From Leadbetterella sp035299025 (lineage in GTDB: Bacteria; Bacteroidota; Bacteroidia; Cytophagales; Spirosomataceae), in NCBI GenBank assembly GCA_035299025.1, contig DATGXK010000007.1, positions 1,501,940 through 1,565,939 on the forward strand: DNA of 64,000 bases, given 5' to 3'. The stretch's first letter is position 1. Every line of letters begins with the position of its first letter. Shown piece after piece: positions 33,660 through 42,373 of the stretch. A program made the translations under genes and the position numbers. A model generated the notes under the pieces. That model was not told where the DNA came from and searched no databases. It was given only the letters and a program-made list of their open reading frames with translations.

Positions 33660-34684
33660 TATTTACTGATTTGGGTTAATATTTTTTCGAGCAAATTCAA
33701 ATCTTCGGTTTTGAAATCTAAATGGGTAACAAACCTTACCAATTGCGGACCAAAAGCCACTGCACCTACTCTATTCTGTTTTAAAACCTCCAAAAACTCT
33801 GTATTTGTCCAATTTTCAACTAACTCAAAAATCACAATATTAGTATCAATTGGCATTATTTCTTTGACAAAAGAACATTTTCTAAGTATTTGTCCAATTG
33901 CCTTTGCATTTGCATGATCTTCTTTGAGTCTCGCTACATTATTATCTAAAGCATAAATACCAGCTGCTGCCAAATATCCAGCCTGACGCCAGCCTCCACC
34001 AAATGACTTACGAATTCTCCTTGATTTTTTTATAAAATCTACATTTCCCAAAAGTAGTGAGCCAACGGGTGCACCCAATCCTTTTGACAAACAAATGGAA
34101 ATGGAATCAAAAGCACCTCCAAAGTCTCTCGGAGTCTCCGAAGTCTCGACTAAAGCATTGAAAAGTCTAGCTCCATCCAAATGAAACTTAAGGCCTTTTT
34201 CTTGACAAACTTCCTTAATCTTTAGTATTTCAGCGAAATCATAAATAGATCCGCCGCCCTTGTTCATAGTATTTTCTAACGAAACCAACCTACTCAAAGG
34301 CAAATGAATGTCTTCTGGATTGTTAAACGCACCTCTCACCTGCTCAGCGGTTATTCTGCCTTTATCTCCATCTATCAATTTTACAGAAGCATGGGCATTT
34401 GAAGCAATTCCACCGCCTTCGTAAAGATAAATATGCGAATATTTATCACAAATCACCTCAGAACCCGGGAACAAATGAGCTTTCACGGCAATCTGGTTGG
34501 TCATGGTGCCAGAAGTACAGAAAAGTGCCGCTTCCATCCCAAACATCTCGGCAGCTTTGTTTTCTAATGCCTTTACTGTTGGATCACCTCCAAAAACATC
34601 GTCGCCAACTTCGGCTGAAAACATGGCTTCCAGCATCTCTTTTGAGGGTTTAGTTACCGTATCGCTTCTTAAATCTATCGTCAT
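33659..34684 (-). CDS. ltaE: Low-specificity L-threonine aldolase
   Basis: A 341-residue PLP enzyme that cleaves L-threonine or allo-threonine to glycine and acetaldehyde. It begins MTIDLRSDTVTKPSKEMLEAM, the family opening. GDPTVKALENKAAEMFGMEAALFCTSGTMTNQIAVKAH and SLENTMNKGGGSIY are typical, and the PLP lysine lies in SICLSKGLGAPVGSLLLG near residue 200. The His equivalent (FHLDGARLFNAL) is in place. It precedes the outer-membrane protein gene with a 1-bp overlap. No signs of damage. Confidence 0.93.
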   Translation of the reverse strand: MTIDLRSDTVTKPSKEMLEAMFSAEVGDDVFGGDPTVKALENKAAEMFGMEAALFCTSGTMTNQIAVKAHLFPGSEVICDKYSHIYLYEGGGIASNAHASVKLIDGDKGRITAEQVRGAFNNPEDIHLPLSRLVSLENTMNKGGGSIYDFAEILKIKEVCQEKGLKFHLDGARLFNALVETSETPRDFGGAFDSISICLSKGLGAPVGSLLLGNVDFIKKSRRIRKSFGGGWRQAGYLAAAGIYALDNNVARLKEDHANAKAIGQILRKCSFVKEIMPIDTNIVIFELVENWTNTEFLEVLKQNRVGAVAFGPQLVRFVTHLDFKTEDLNLLEKILTQISK

Positions 34685-34895
34685 TTGCAGTTTATAATTC
34701 GAGAATTACAAAGTTAGAAGGTTAATTTGTTAATTCGACAATTTGTTTAACGGTTAATGTTTTTTGAAGAAGAATATCCTGACTACTTAGAAATTTGACT
34801 AATTCTGGGTAAAATTAGATAATTGGCAAATTAACACATTAACAAATTACTATCATTTCCAAGTTTTCCTTATTTTTACTAAAAAATCAATCTTT

Positions 34896-35357
34896 ATGCC
34901 GGTATTCAACCTCAATATCAATAACAAAGTCTATAAAATCACCGCTGAGGCCGATATGCCTTTGGTGTGGGCTATCAGAGATTTGGCCAATTTGAAAGGC
35001 ACAAAATTTGGCTGTGGAATGGCCCATTGTGGTGCCTGCACGGTTCACCTTGATGGGCAGCCGATTCGTTCTTGCCAAATGCCGCTTTCTGCATTATCGA
35101 AAAAAGCCAAAATTACTACGATAGAGGGTATTGCAGAGCCAACTCTTCATGCCGTACAAAAGGCATGGATAGAAGAACAAGTGCCGCAGTGTGGCTATTG
35201 CCAATCAGGTCAGATAATGTCAGCGGTAGCTTTGTTGAAAACCAACAAAAACCCGAATGATGAGGAAATATTGGCCGCCATGGAAGGCAATTTGTGCCGT
35301 TGTGGAACCTACCAAAGAATTAACCAAGCCATCAAAAACGCCTCAAAAATGCTTTAA
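34896..35357 (+). CDS. iorA: [2Fe-2S] subunit of a molybdenum hydroxylase (IorA-type)
   Basis: A 153-residue iron-sulfur subunit. The first cluster is bound by the plant-type ferredoxin cysteines in GTKFGCGMAHCGACTVHLDGQP and RSC, and the second by QCGYCQSGQIM and GNLCRCGTY. It passes electrons from the molybdopterin subunit to an acceptor. The pair with the downstream gene (2 bp gap) resembles isoquinoline 1-oxidoreductase, but aldehyde oxidoreductases share the layout. No FAD subunit and no cofactor maturation genes are near, so electrons probably go to a cytochrome or other periplasmic acceptor. Confidence 0.9.
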   Translation: MPVFNLNINNKVYKITAEADMPLVWAIRDLANLKGTKFGCGMAHCGACTVHLDGQPIRSCQMPLSALSKKAKITTIEGIAEPTLHAVQKAWIEEQVPQCGYCQSGQIMSAVALLKTNKNPNDEEILAAMEGNLCRCGTYQRINQAIKNASKML

Positions 35358-35359
35358 TC

Positions 35360-37504
35360 ATGAAAAATAACAGAAGAGAATTCATCAAAAACCTCGGATT
35401 GACTGGTATTGGATTGAGCATCGGTATAGATGGTTTTTCCAAAAATGTCGCCCTCAAAAAACTTACGCCAGCCACGCTGGCTTTGGAGATAAATCCGTTT
35501 ATAATTATTGAAAATTCGGGCAAAATCACCCTTGTGAATAGCCGACCAGACATGGGTCAAGGCTCTACACAGGCTGTTCCATCGCTTTTGGCTGAGGAAT
35601 TAGAAGTCAGTCTAGATCAAGTGAGCATCATACAGTCAGACGGTAGAAGCAAATACGGAAGCCAACAATCTGGCGGAAGTAGCTCAGTTAGAGGACTTTG
35701 GATGCCGCTGAGACAAGCTGGAGCAGCTGCTAAAGAAATGCTCATCAAAGCCGCTGCCGAAAAATGGGGTGTAAATGCAGCCGATTGTTACGCCGAAGCT
35801 GGAAAAATATTCTTGAAAGGCTCACAAAAAAGTGTGACCTACGGTGAAGTGGCAGATTTGGCCTCGACTTATCAAGTGCCGAAAAATCCAAAACTAAAAG
35901 ACCCAAAAGATTTTAAGATTATTGGCAAATACAACAAACGTCTTGACGTTCCTGATAGAGTTTCTGGAAAAGCCATTTATGGAATAGACGCTGAAATTCC
36001 AGGTATGGTGTACGCCAAAGTAGTTCATTCGCCAAGAATTCACGATTCTATAGCTTCAATTGATGATGCCGCTGCCAGAAAGGTTGTGGGTGTTCTAGAC
36101 GTCATAAAAATAGAAAGAGCCATGCCGCATACCAAAGTGGATGCTGTGGCCGTAATTGCTCAAAACCAATGGGCAGCACTAAAAGGGGCAAAAGCCTTGA
36201 CTGTTAATTGGAAGTCAGAAAGTGGAAAGTATCTCAACCAAAATACCTCAGAATATTTTGAAGCTGCCTACGAAGCGGCCAAAAAGCCAGGTATTAGAGC
36301 AGAAGAAAAAGGAGATTTTGATGCTCATTTTGAGTCAGCAAGTACCAAATTGGAAGCCGTTTACGAAACACCATTTCTTGCCCATGCGGCCATTGAGTCT
36401 GAAAATGCCACTGTTCATATAAAAGACGACGGTACAGTGGAAGTTTGGGCTCCTATTCAAGGGCCAGATGGAGCTTTGAGCCAAGTAGCTCAATATCTGG
36501 GAGTTCCGGAAGAAAAAGTAAAAATAAATGTAACACTTTTGGGTGGTTCGTTTGGTAGAAAAGCCTACATGGATTTCTTAAATGAAGCTTGTGACATTTC
36601 TCGAAAAATCAAGAAACCCGTGAAAGTACTTTGGACCAAGGAAGACGACATTTCTCAAGGACCATACCGTCCGGCCATGCTTAGTCGTATGCAGGGCGTT
36701 ATAGAAAACGGTCGTGCCAAAGCCTTCCACCACCAAGCTATTGGTGAATCTATTGCAGGTCAGGTATTTAATGGTTTAAGACCTAACACTGCCGACGATT
36801 GGTTGAGCGGTGAGCTTAGCCAAGAAAATCACCAATATAATTTCGAAGTTAACAAAGTTTCTTACTCTAGGGTAAAAACCAGTATTCCAGTTGTTTGGTG
36901 GAGAAGCGTGTATGCTTCTAACTTTGGTTGGGGACAAGAATGTTTTATAGATGAAATGGCCCACGAAGCCAAAAAAGACCCTTTGGAGTTTAGATTAGGC
37001 TTGTTGAAAAATGCCCCAAGATTTACAAATGTTTTGAATCTTTTGGCCGAAAAAGCGGACTACAAAACACCTCTACCAGCAGGAAAAGCAAAAGGAATCG
37101 CCGTTTTTCGTTCTTTTGACTCGATATCTGCGGCTTGTGTGTTTGTTTCGAAAACTGACAACGGCATAAAGATAGACAAAGTGGTTTCGGTAATTGACTG
37201 CGGAATGTTTGTAAACCCCGACAACGTAAAAGCCCAAACCGAAGGAAACATCATTATGGGTATTCAGGCAGCAACAAAAGGTGGTATAACCTTCGAAAAC
37301 AACCAATGTGTGCAGTCCAACTACCATGATTATCAAGTACTTCGTAACTCCGAAACGCCAAAAATGGAAATATACATCGTAGAAAATTACGAACGCCCGG
37401 GAGGTGTGGGAGAACCAGGCCTTCCTCCTATCGCTCCAGCCCTAGGCAACGCCATTTTTAATTTGACGGGGAAAAGAGAGAGGAAATTGCCGTTGGGGGT
37501 GTGA
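35360..37504 (+). CDS. iorB: Molybdopterin-binding subunit of an aldehyde/isoquinoline-type oxidoreductase
   Basis: A 714-residue catalytic subunit of the xanthine oxidase family. The N-terminal NNRREFIKNLGLTGIGLSIG is a twin-arginine export signal, so the enzyme should work in the periplasm. MGQGSTQAVPSLLAEELEVSLDQV (about 70-95), GGSFGRKAYMDFLNEA (about 395-410) and the C-terminal ERPGGVGEPGLPPIAPALGNA (about 674-695) with the catalytic Glu all match the family. The start follows iorA by 2 bp. A 12-bp-stem terminator closes the unit at 37514. The substrate could be a heterocycle or an aldehyde; the sequence does not decide. Confidence 0.9.
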   Translation: MKNNRREFIKNLGLTGIGLSIGIDGFSKNVALKKLTPATLALEINPFIIIENSGKITLVNSRPDMGQGSTQAVPSLLAEELEVSLDQVSIIQSDGRSKYGSQQSGGSSSVRGLWMPLRQAGAAAKEMLIKAAAEKWGVNAADCYAEAGKIFLKGSQKSVTYGEVADLASTYQVPKNPKLKDPKDFKIIGKYNKRLDVPDRVSGKAIYGIDAEIPGMVYAKVVHSPRIHDSIASIDDAAARKVVGVLDVIKIERAMPHTKVDAVAVIAQNQWAALKGAKALTVNWKSESGKYLNQNTSEYFEAAYEAAKKPGIRAEEKGDFDAHFESASTKLEAVYETPFLAHAAIESENATVHIKDDGTVEVWAPIQGPDGALSQVAQYLGVPEEKVKINVTLLGGSFGRKAYMDFLNEACDISRKIKKPVKVLWTKEDDISQGPYRPAMLSRMQGVIENGRAKAFHHQAIGESIAGQVFNGLRPNTADDWLSGELSQENHQYNFEVNKVSYSRVKTSIPVVWWRSVYASNFGWGQECFIDEMAHEAKKDPLEFRLGLLKNAPRFTNVLNLLAEKADYKTPLPAGKAKGIAVFRSFDSISAACVFVSKTDNGIKIDKVVSVIDCGMFVNPDNVKAQTEGNIIMGIQAATKGGITFENNQCVQSNYHDYQVLRNSETPKMEIYIVENYERPGGVGEPGLPPIAPALGNAIFNLTGKRERKLPLGV

Positions 37505-37513
37505 GGAGCTATT

Positions 37514-37549
37514 AAAAAAGTAGGACAAATTTTATTTAGTCCTACTTTT
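37514..37549. terminator. Bidirectional terminator between iorB and the SIR2-like gene
   Basis: AAAAAGTAGGAC pairs with GTCCTACTTTTT over 12 bp with a 12-base loop. T-runs occur on both strands. It lies 10 bp after iorB and 34 bp from the stop of the convergent SIR2-like gene. Confidence 0.8.
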
Positions 37550-37582
37550 TAAGATTCCATAATCAAGAATTAATTAAATCGA

Positions 37583-38638
37583 TTATTTCCAATATTCTGC
37601 AGGAACATAAAAAAACGGGCTTTCAACTGGAATTATCTCAAAAGGTGCTTTATTTCCATCGAAAATTTGTTCAAGATACCTTTTTATTCTTAAGGAATCG
37701 GCAAAGTCGTAACCTTGGGTAAAGACTTTGGTTCTATTAATTAAACCCTGAGGGCCAAGCTGGCTTTCAATATGTAAATCTGTTTTAAGGAGACTGAAAA
37801 AGGCTTTATCAATATCGCGATTGAACGAAGGAAAAGAATATCCTATTACAACAACGAATCTTGTTTCTTGGATATCAGAAAAAGTGAAACGATCTAGACT
37901 ATGTTCCCATGCAAATTTCAGTTTATTCTTGACTTTGTTGTTCTTTACCTTTTGATAGATTTCAAAAAGCCTTTCAAAAACTTTGTCGTAACCTACAGAT
38001 TCAGGAAATTCAATAATATCGTCCAAATTTGAACTACCATTAAAATTAACAATTTTACAATGTAAATTATTTTTAACATTAGAGAAATCTAATTTTGAAT
38101 TTTGATTTTCAAAATCTCTACAGAATGTTGCCTCCAACTGAAAGTCGTAATTCCATGAAAAGAAAGAAAATTGATAAGGTATCAATAATGTATTCCCTTT
38201 TCCTGTATTTATAGTCCTAATTAAATTTTCATATCTTCCTTCCAAAGTATTTTGGGTGGTATTTGTTAATTCTTTCTTAGTCTCACGAAAATGGAAAAAA
38301 TTAAAAAGCACTACTAGAAAAAGTTTATAATCTTCGTATTCCACCTTTAAATCTTGATCCCAGAGCCTTTTAGCATAAGTATCAATGCTTGCAACATTTT
38401 CTATTAAATCGGAGTATTTTAAACAAAAGTCTCTGAAATCATGATGTTTCATTTTCAAATCATCAGTCAAACCAGAATAAACGGAAGTTTTTTGATTTGT
38501 TTCATTCAAAACAAAATAGCGAAACTTTTGAATTGCTCTAGCAATCTCGCTGACCATTGGAATGGCATTCGCACTTGCTCCAGCACCTAAATAATAAACT
38601 ATGCGATCATCATGATTTCTATTTAACTTTTCCCTCAT
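37583..38638 (-). CDS. SIR2-like domain protein with altered His site
   Basis: A 351-residue protein of the SIR2-like (NAD-binding) superfamily used by several antiphage systems. The NAD loop is GAGASANAIPMVSEI (residues 18-32), the mid-domain Asn/Asp site is SWNYDF (161-166), and the late Rossmann motif is VVVIGYSFPSFNRDID (263-277). Where most members have LHG with a catalytic His, this protein reads NFNGSSN (198-204) with Asn at 200. This may mean binding without NAD hydrolysis, or a shifted catalytic residue. The gene stands alone, is AT-rich and convergent with iorB, and has a 0.7-kb gene-free stretch full of palindromes at its start side. Partner genes of known SIR2 defence systems (TIR, HerA, Argonaute) are absent here. 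Confidence 0.75.
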   Translation of the reverse strand: MREKLNRNHDDRIVYYLGAGASANAIPMVSEIARAIQKFRYFVLNETNQKTSVYSGLTDDLKMKHHDFRDFCLKYSDLIENVASIDTYAKRLWDQDLKVEYEDYKLFLVVLFNFFHFRETKKELTNTTQNTLEGRYENLIRTINTGKGNTLLIPYQFSFFSWNYDFQLEATFCRDFENQNSKLDFSNVKNNLHCKIVNFNGSSNLDDIIEFPESVGYDKVFERLFEIYQKVKNNKVKNKLKFAWEHSLDRFTFSDIQETRFVVVIGYSFPSFNRDIDKAFFSLLKTDLHIESQLGPQGLINRTKVFTQGYDFADSLRIKRYLEQIFDGNKAPFEIIPVESPFFYVPAEYWK

Positions 38639-38857
38639 TTCTAATAATTATCTAACCTTAAAAATATGAATCAATTTACAAATGTCTGGAATAATTGTTG
38701 TTTATTTTAAACGTTTAGACTTTAAGAGCTTTTCAAGTTGATATTAACACACCAAGATTTGATAAAATAGAAAATAATCATTTATCGTAAGGAGGCCTAT
38801 TTACCGCCCATTCTGATTTTAGATTTATGCTAACTTCGGGTAAATTCTGAAATAATC
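38639..38857. other. Gene-free AT-rich stretch upstream of the SIR2-like gene
   Basis: Apart from the promoter region of the SIR2-like gene nothing is recognisable here; it leads into the palindrome array, and the combined gene-free stretch reaches to 39367. Confidence 0.5.
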
Positions 38858-39165
38858 CGACCTCGCTGAGGTCGTGAAATCTCGTTAAAAATCAAATTCT
38901 AATATAATTTGACCTCTCTGAGGTCAAGAACATGCTCTACAAACATCAAAATTCTACATGAACATTCATTGCAAACATCAAAATGCTAATACAATCCGAC
39001 CTCGCCGAGGTCATTAAATACGGAAATTTCGGTAAGTTTCAACCTTAGAGAAGCCAGATTATGTTAAACAAAAGTAAAATATCTTACATCTTCGACCTCA
39101 GCGAGGTCGGATTATGTTAAAATAAGAGCCCTTAGTCTTAGTACAACCTCGACCTCAGAGAGGTC
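38858..39165. repeat. Array of five GACCTCNNNGAGGTC palindromes
   Basis: Five hairpin-forming copies: 38859-38873 (centre GCT), 38911-38925 (TCT), 38998-39012 (GCC), 39094-39108 (AGC) and 39151-39165 (AGA). The first three are preceded by AATCC or AATTT, the last two are followed by GGATTAT, so copies 4 and 5 are inverted relative to copies 1 to 3. Start-to-start spacing is irregular (52, 87, 96 and 57 bp). Between copies a second motif, CAAACATCAAAAT, occurs twice. This is a REP-like family rather than a CRISPR; no transposase is near. Confidence 0.85.
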
Positions 39166-39303
39166 GGATTATTGTCATACGATAGTAATTGAACGAATTT
39201 AAATACTACTTGGAATTAAGAGAAGGCAAAACAATCAAAAAAGCACAATACACTGACTGTAAATACTTTCAAATATACTCTGGTGAACAAATAATGAAAG
39301 GAA

Positions 39304-39335
39304 TTTGCAACATTTGGCTCGAACATTTATCTTTA
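39304..39335 (+). promoter_or_regulatory. Candidate promoter for the 159-residue secreted protein
   Basis: TTTG at 39304-39307, a 20-bp gap and TATCTTTA at 39328-39335, one base away from TAnnTTTG. The ATG follows at 39368. Confidence 0.45.
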
Positions 39336-39367
39336 ACATGTATTAACAACCTCAAAACTTGCTAATT

Positions 39368-39847
39368 ATGAAAAGCTTACTTCTAGTCCTTATATTTCCA
39401 TTTTTGAATTTTTCGAATAGCGAAAAGGCGGTCTACGGTGGTCATAAACTGACTACGCAAGAAGCCGAACGGATTTTAGGTGAAACGTGCCATCTCAAAG
39501 AAAGTGGAAACGAAGAGAAAGCAGGAGGCCATAGATATAAAAGTACGCATATAGGCAACTCAAGTTCGAATCATGCCCTATATTTTATTTTTGAAAGTTA
39601 TGAAGACGAACTTTCAGCCAAGAAAATCTTTGAAGATTTCAAAAATTCGAACCAATCATTAGAAGGTTTTGAAATGATAAATAATCTAGGCGACGAAGCC
39701 TTTTTTCACACAGATAAGGCAAATTTCGGTCTGGTAATAGCTCGAAAAGGTAATGAAATGATCCGACTGAAAGTGAATAAGCTCAACGCTAATATTTCTA
39801 TTTCGGAGCTCAAAAAAGTGGCTGCTGATATAATTGCACGTACCTAA
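39368..39847 (+). CDS. Hypothetical secreted protein
   Basis: ATG at 39368 gives 159 residues; the frame also extends three codons to a TTG, which is less likely. The N-terminus MKSLLLVLIFPFLNFSNSEK is a short signal peptide. The body (KLTTQEAERILGETCHLKESGNEEKAGGHRYKSTH..., then ALYFIFESYEDELSAKKIFEDFKNSN, then MINNLGDEAFFHTDKANFGLVIARKGNEMIRLKVNKL) looks like a small alpha/beta domain that is conserved as secreted proteins in Bacteroidota, but I cannot name the family. It is convergent with the DUF1080 gene with only 3 bp between the stops. Confidence 0.7.
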   Translation: MKSLLLVLIFPFLNFSNSEKAVYGGHKLTTQEAERILGETCHLKESGNEEKAGGHRYKSTHIGNSSSNHALYFIFESYEDELSAKKIFEDFKNSNQSLEGFEMINNLGDEAFFHTDKANFGLVIARKGNEMIRLKVNKLNANISISELKKVAADIIART

Positions 39848-39850
39848 CTT

Positions 39851-40585
39851 TCAGTTTTCCATAATTTTAATATTCCGAAACGAAACACCTTTTGACCAAT
39901 CTTGAAGAGCCAAACGACCTTTAATGTTTTTACCAAACAATGGAAAAAATTTAAATCCGCTATTGGCCACCATGCCTTTCCAGGCCTCAGAAGTCAAATC
40001 TTGTTCAGCAGTCAAAATACCGTTCAAGTAAAACTGAATTTTGCCAGAATTCTGAACAATCTTAGATTCGTTCCACTCACCTGCTGGTTTTGGTTTTGAG
40101 ACATTTTTTTGTGGCATAAAACCATATAAGCATGCGGCCCATTTGGTAGAATCCTTTAGATAATCTTTACCAATACCCTCGTGGTCAAGCAATTGATATT
40201 CAGGACCCGAGGCCCAAGCTCTGGGAATCGTATCATTTTCAACGACATTTATAAAAACCCCACTGTTGCCCGCTGTGGTAATTTTCCAATCAAATTTAAG
40301 TTCGAAATTTGCATATTCCTTATCCGAAACTAAGTCACCGTGTTCTACTTCGAAAGTGTCAGGATTGCAAAACAACTCGCCGTCTTTTACAATCCAAGCC
40401 GAGGGAGCATTGGCTTTGTTATACAAATGCCAACCTTGGGTAGTTTTTCCATCAAAAAGCAACTGCCAACCCGCTTCTATTTCAGATTCTGAAAGCTCAT
40501 TGTTACCTACTTTTTTTTCGGAACAACCAAAATCTAAACAACCCAAAGCGATAATTGACAATAAGTAAACGAGTCTTAACTTCAT
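39851..40585 (-). CDS. DUF1080 (3-keto-disaccharide hydrolase-like) lipoprotein
   Basis: A 244-residue protein whose N-terminus (MKLRLVYLLSIIALGCLDFGCSEKK) has a lipobox, most likely with Cys21. The rest is the DUF1080 laminin-G-like fold: WQLLFDGKTTQGWHLYNK, WIVKDGELFCNP, NFELKFDWKITTAGNSGVFINV and GPEYQLLDHEG. Family members were described as 3-keto-glycoside hydrolases or lyases in Bacteroidota, acting on oxidised sugars outside the cell. No oxidoreductase partner of that pathway is adjacent. It stands alone between the secreted protein and an orphan lipoprotein. Confidence 0.88.
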   Translation of the reverse strand: MKLRLVYLLSIIALGCLDFGCSEKKVGNNELSESEIEAGWQLLFDGKTTQGWHLYNKANAPSAWIVKDGELFCNPDTFEVEHGDLVSDKEYANFELKFDWKITTAGNSGVFINVVENDTIPRAWASGPEYQLLDHEGIGKDYLKDSTKWAACLYGFMPQKNVSKPKPAGEWNESKIVQNSGKIQFYLNGILTAEQDLTSEAWKGMVANSGFKFFPLFGKNIKGRLALQDWSKGVSFRNIKIMEN

Positions 40586-40684
40586 AATGAAAAATACTTT
40601 TAAAATGGTTTTTTAGGGCATTCTCTCTTTCTAAATAAGCGACAAATGAATTGTTCTCGCTAAAATACAAAAAATAATTGATTG

Positions 40685-42019
40685 TCAGAGAAGAGCTCCA
40701 TACAATGCTGGATTTAGAGCGGCTGGGCATTTGGAGCCCGGAGTTTTAAATTCGGTTTTTCGTTCATACAAGTCTCTAGAAGCACTATAAGATACCCCGA
40801 AAAAACTCAAGTCAACTCCAACCACTCCTTTTAGCCCCAAGATTGTCTGGTTGCATGGACCAGGCACGAATGGAAGACCGCTTTCGAAATAAGACTGAAC
40901 GCTGGTGTTATTTAGTATATAGGGTACCACTACCGAGTGAAATATGCCTATTTGAAATCTCGGAAACTCTAGGCCAACACCTACTCCTACTATTCCCTCA
41001 GAAGCCGAACCGGTATCTCCTATTCTTGTAACGTCAAATCCGGCTAAAGTACCAGCCGTTTCAATATTTCGATTGTTGTAATTAAAACCCTGCGTGCCAT
41101 TGTAGGTTAATTTCAAGTGAGCTTGGCATGTGCTATTCGCGGCTACCTCTGGGTACACCTTCAGATTACATTTTAGTGTAAAAGTTACCGGAATTACACC
41201 ATTTACAAGAATAGTCCTTGAAATTTCGAGCGGAATGCTGATTTGGGCTATCTGGCTAAGGCTCAAAAAAGCATATTTTACTTCCAACTCACCATTCAAA
41301 CCATTGTGTTGATGATTATAGCCATCTAAATTGCCATTATTTAGATCTATATCACTAGTGGCAGAAAAATCAGAAATAAATCCTTTGGCTTCAATTCCGG
41401 CCAAATTTCCACGCTTTGCCGTAAGTTCAACGTTCAGTTTTCTTCCACTTCCGCCCTCCGGGTTTAGTTTAAGAGATAGATTCCAACCGCTAAGCTCCCC
41501 ACTGAATTCAACACCGTCGTCATTGGTACCCGTTACTGACTTTATTCTTCCTCCGGCTACTTTTATTCGGGCATTTTTGATATTGTTAGAAGTCCAATAC
41601 ATCTGTTTCTCGAAATTGACCTTGGCAGACTTGTAATATTCATTAAATTTGGCATTTGTTGTTGCGACGGTGGTTTTTCCACCCGACTCGGTGATTGAAA
41701 CAACTTTTCTTAAGGAATTTCCTTCAAAAAGCACCACCTGACCGTTTTTCAGAGCTTTTACAGCCGCCGGATTTCCATCGAAAATCAATTTTGAATTATC
41801 AAAACTCGCCAAAGATTTCATATCAGAAAGGCTTATTTCTGTGGTATTATTTTGTTTTACGACATTGGTAATGGAGCCTTTATCGGCAAACTCCATTTTT
41901 TCGCCACCTATTGTTACTATTTCATTTTCTGGAGCTACGCCGCCATCGTCTTTTTTACAATTAAACACCAAAAGCGTGATAACAACAAGAAATGTAAATT
42001 TTGTAAGTTTGTTTTTCAT
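40685..42019 (-). CDS. Hypothetical large lipoprotein
   Basis: ATG at 42019 gives 444 residues; a TTG two codons earlier is the only alternative. The lipobox is FLVVITLLVFNC with the lipidated Cys followed by KKDDGG, a charged linker common on surface-exposed Bacteroidota lipoproteins. The body is beta-rich with glycine runs (NPEGGSGRKLNVELTAKRGNLAGIEAKGF; DTGSASEGIVGVGVGLEFPRFQIGIF), possibly a lipid-binding or barrel-like fold. Three Cys-containing loops in the second half (CNLKVY, STCQAHL, GPCNQT) may form disulfides. No family is recognised. It is followed upstream by 0.86 kb without a clear gene. Confidence 0.75.
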   Translation of the reverse strand: MKNKLTKFTFLVVITLLVFNCKKDDGGVAPENEIVTIGGEKMEFADKGSITNVVKQNNTTEISLSDMKSLASFDNSKLIFDGNPAAVKALKNGQVVLFEGNSLRKVVSITESGGKTTVATTNAKFNEYYKSAKVNFEKQMYWTSNNIKNARIKVAGGRIKSVTGTNDDGVEFSGELSGWNLSLKLNPEGGSGRKLNVELTAKRGNLAGIEAKGFISDFSATSDIDLNNGNLDGYNHQHNGLNGELEVKYAFLSLSQIAQISIPLEISRTILVNGVIPVTFTLKCNLKVYPEVAANSTCQAHLKLTYNGTQGFNYNNRNIETAGTLAGFDVTRIGDTGSASEGIVGVGVGLEFPRFQIGIFHSVVVPYILNNTSVQSYFESGLPFVPGPCNQTILGLKGVVGVDLSFFGVSYSASRDLYERKTEFKTPGSKCPAALNPALYGALL

Positions 42020-42280
42020 TTTCAATAAATTTTAAATGTAATTTATTGATTTCAAGAGGCTTCAACAATCAAAAGAGAAGAATTAGGTGAGGTTTTTTAT
42101 TTTGTGGCATTTTATGAATAAAATGATGACGTTTTAGAGCCTAAATAGGCTTGAAATCATCTGCTCATCAAACGATGTAATAATCTTGTAGCGAATATTC
42201 TATTCTCTAGTTTTTTTTGAAAGTCTATTTTTTAAGTGGAATAGAGAAATAAATCAAATCTATTCTCTCCCAATGCTTCA

Positions 42281-42373
42281 TCAACAAACTATCATGTAAA
42301 GGGCTACAATAAATATGATCACATAAATCAATATTTCTATGTTTTGAATGTATTTTCTAAAGGGTTTTGACAT
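42281..42373 (-). CDS. Possible 30-residue single-pass membrane peptide
   Basis: ATG 42373 to TGA 42281. The product starts MSKPFRKYIQNIEILI and then has one hydrophobic helix (YVIIFIVALYMIV) with a basic cytoplasmic N-terminus and a final Cys. That charge and hydrophobicity pattern is typical of real small membrane proteins and would be rare by chance, but no ribosome-binding site or promoter supports it. It lies in an otherwise gene-free 0.86-kb stretch. Confidence 0.3.
   Translation of the reverse strand: MSKPFRKYIQNIEILIYVIIFIVALYMIVC

Noticed and set aside
38858..39165. CRISPR array
   Set aside because: Repeats are short palindromes of 15 bp with variable centres, mixed orientation and spacing of 52-96 bp, and no cas genes are present.
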